From contig JBDHFX010000126.1 in NCBI GenBank assembly GCA_039590215.1, positions 1 through 6,014 on the forward strand: a stretch of DNA of 6,014 nucleotides, written 5' to 3'. This document shows, piece after piece, positions 4,888 through 6,014 of the stretch. A program made the position numbers and the translations under genes. This DNA comes from CAMYLR01 sp039590215 (lineage in GTDB: Bacteria; Gemmatimonadota; Gemmatimonadetes; JACCXV01; JAHWKZ01). Under the pieces are notes generated by a model. That model worked only from the letters and a program-made list of their open reading frames with translations. It was not told where the DNA came from and did no database searches. Positions within the stretch are counted from its first letter, which is position 1; each line of letters begins with the position of its first letter.

Positions 4888-5924
4888 CGACCGACGAACT
4901 GGTGTAGGAAGCGAAGATCATTCTCGAAAAACATGCGGATGTCCGGCACGCCATACTTGAGCATCGCGTGCCGCTCGATACCGATCCCCCAAGCGAACCC
5001 GGTGTAGCGCTCGCTGTCGTAGCCAACACCCTCCAGCACCGCCGGATGAACCATGCCGCACCCTAGTAACTCGAGCCAACCTGTTTGCTTGCACACGCGG
5101 CAGCCTTCGCCGTGGCAGAACAGACAGCCTAGATCGAGCTCCGCCGATGGTTCGGTAAACGGGAAGTAAGATGGTCGAAAGCGAACCTCTACACTCGACC
5201 CGAAGAACTCGCGCGCATACTCAGTGAGCGCCCACTTGAGGTGGCTCATCGCGATCCCCTCCTCGACCCATAACCCCTCGATCTGGTGGAAGTATGGAGA
5301 GTGGGAGACATCGGGAGTATCACTACGAAACACGCGGCCGGGACAAACGACACGAACCGGTGGTTCCTGTTCCTCCATCGTTCGGATCTGAACCGGCGAG
5401 GTGTGGGTTCGCAGGACCTGCTCATCGCTGAGGTAGATGGTATCCATCTCCTCTCGTGCCGGATGGCCCTCAGGGATGTTCAAAGCCTCGAAGTTGTACC
5501 AGGTAGTCTCGACCTCAGGTCCGCGCGCGACATCAAAACCCATACGGCGGAAGATCGCCAACAGATCTTCGGTTACGATCGTCAGTGGGTGACGGGTGCC
5601 CAACCCTTTTCTCCGCCCGGGTAGGGTGACGTCCTGCGCCTCGGCATCGAGGCGACGATCGAGCGCCTCCTCACCCAACGCCTTCTCGCGTCCGGCGATC
5701 GCCGTCTCGAGTTTTGATTTGAACTGATTGATGAGATCACCGGCCGCCGGCCGATCTTCGGCGGCAAGCGCCCCGATCGCCTTTGCCTCGGCTGTCAGTA
5801 GGCCCTTTCGACCCAGCGTCCGGACGCGGATCGCCTCGATCTCGGCCAGGTCTACCGCCTGCTCGAGTTCCCGAGCGATCTCGCGCTGGATCGCCTCCAA
5901 GCGCTCAGACAACCCACTCGACAT
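4884..5924 (-). CDS. pheS: Phenylalanyl-tRNA synthetase alpha subunit
   Basis: PheS is the catalytic class II subunit, activating phenylalanine with ATP and transferring it to tRNA-Phe. The 346-residue product has an N-terminal coiled-coil arm (about residues 1-90) used for tRNA binding, then HPL at 112-114 and NIPEGHPAREEMDTIYL at 149-165. The aminoacylation core follows: THTSPVQ (173-179), motif 2 GRVFRSD (196-202) with HSPYFHQIEG (208-217), FRPSYFPFTEPS (249-260) and motif 3 GIGIER (313-318). A CxxC-x4-CxxC insert (Cys267, 270, 275, 278) followed by TGWLELLGCGMVHP looks like a zinc knuckle, found in PheS of some phyla. Motif 3 continues RHAML where a hydrophobic residue usually precedes AM (His319). 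The ATG at 5924 lies 18 bases after the rplT stop, without an obvious Shine-Dalgarno. The stop overlaps pheT by four bases. Confidence 0.97.
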   Translation of the reverse strand: MSSGLSERLEAIQREIARELEQAVDLAEIEAIRVRTLGRKGLLTAEAKAIGALAAEDRPAAGDLINQFKSKLETAIAGREKALGEEALDRRLDAEAQDVTLPGRRKGLGTRHPLTIVTEDLLAIFRRMGFDVARGPEVETTWYNFEALNIPEGHPAREEMDTIYLSDEQVLRTHTSPVQIRTMEEQEPPVRVVCPGRVFRSDTPDVSHSPYFHQIEGLWVEEGIAMSHLKWALTEYAREFFGSSVEVRFRPSYFPFTEPSAELDLGCLFCHGEGCRVCKQTGWLELLGCGMVHPAVLEGVGYDSERYTGFAWGIGIERHAMLKYGVPDIRMFFENDLRFLHQFVGR

Positions 5925-5942
5925 GCGTCACTGCCGGATTTG

Positions 5943-6014
5943 CTAGAGGTGGGCCTTGGCGGCCGAAGCCAGCTCCGCGAAGCCGTCGGGATCGTTGATC
6001 GCTAGATCGGCCAG
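5943..6014 (-). CDS. rplT: 50S ribosomal protein L20, C-terminal 23 residues
   Basis: Translating the minus strand from the right edge gives LADLAINDPDGFAELASAAK followed by AHL and a TAG at 5945-5943. This matches the conserved C-terminus of L20 (the ADLA-NDP-F--L---AK pattern), an early-assembling protein that binds 23S rRNA. The rest lies beyond the window. The stop is 18 bases before pheS, and rplT-pheS-pheT is a common bacterial order, so these genes are probably co-transcribed. The fragment is short, so the call rests on this motif plus context. Confidence 0.85.
   Translation of the reverse strand: MADLAINDPDGFAELASAAKAHL

Noticed and set aside
1..6014. CRISPR arrays, insertion sequences with transposase, tRNA or rRNA genes, phage or defence genes
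   Set aside because: I found no regularly spaced repeats, transposase motifs or tRNA-like folds. Apart from the zapA-ymdB spacer, the window is tightly packed with housekeeping genes.

Overview
This is a bacterial chromosomal window, with a G+C content that looks like the high 50s by eye. Every supportable gene is on the minus strand, so transcription runs from the right edge to the left. In transcription order the layout is: 3' end of rplT (ribosomal protein L20), pheS, pheT (broken in this sequence), a small ZapB-like coiled-coil gene, zapA, a roughly 200-base non-coding stretch that looks like 6S RNA (ssrS), a ymdB-type metallophosphoesterase gene, tdk (thymidine kinase), and the 5' end of folD, cut by the left edge. 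rplT-pheS-pheT followed by a coiled-coil gene and zapA is a widespread bacterial arrangement. 6S RNA downstream of zapA and folD close to ymdB are also recurrent. The phylum cannot be fixed from this evidence. The four-cysteine insert in PheS and the gene order would suit a Gemmatimonadota-like or deltaproteobacterial-like lineage, but that is only a guess.

Right half (about 2226-6014): a translation and cell-division block. L20 joins the large ribosomal subunit, PheS and PheT form the heterotetrameric phenylalanyl-tRNA synthetase, and the coiled-coil protein and ZapA probably support the FtsZ ring. pheS/pheT, pheT/coiled-coil and coiled-coil/zapA each overlap by four bases (ATGA or GTGA), which implies translational coupling. 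pheT is not intact as given. Its N-terminal part (from 4887) and the rest (to 2516) lie in different frames, and roughly 20 codons of the OB-fold tRNA-binding domain are absent near 4590-4610. The rest of pheT is well preserved and the gene is normally essential, so an assembly or sequencing defect is the leading explanation.

Middle (about 1646-1917): no convincing protein-coding gene. It holds a 16-bp perfect inverted repeat (1685-1700 and 1865-1880) with several further nested complementary segments, giving the long rod-with-bubble fold of 6S RNA. One segment can pair in two mutually exclusive ways, and a terminator-like hairpin with a T-run lies inside.

Left half (1-1645): ymdB, tdk and folD, again with four-base overlaps at both junctions. 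Tdk salvages thymidine to dTMP, and FolD interconverts the one-carbon tetrahydrofolates that feed de novo dTMP and purine synthesis, so the two fit metabolically. I see no sign of mobile elements, CRISPR, tRNA or foreign gene cargo. The notable points are the damaged pheT and the structured RNA locus.
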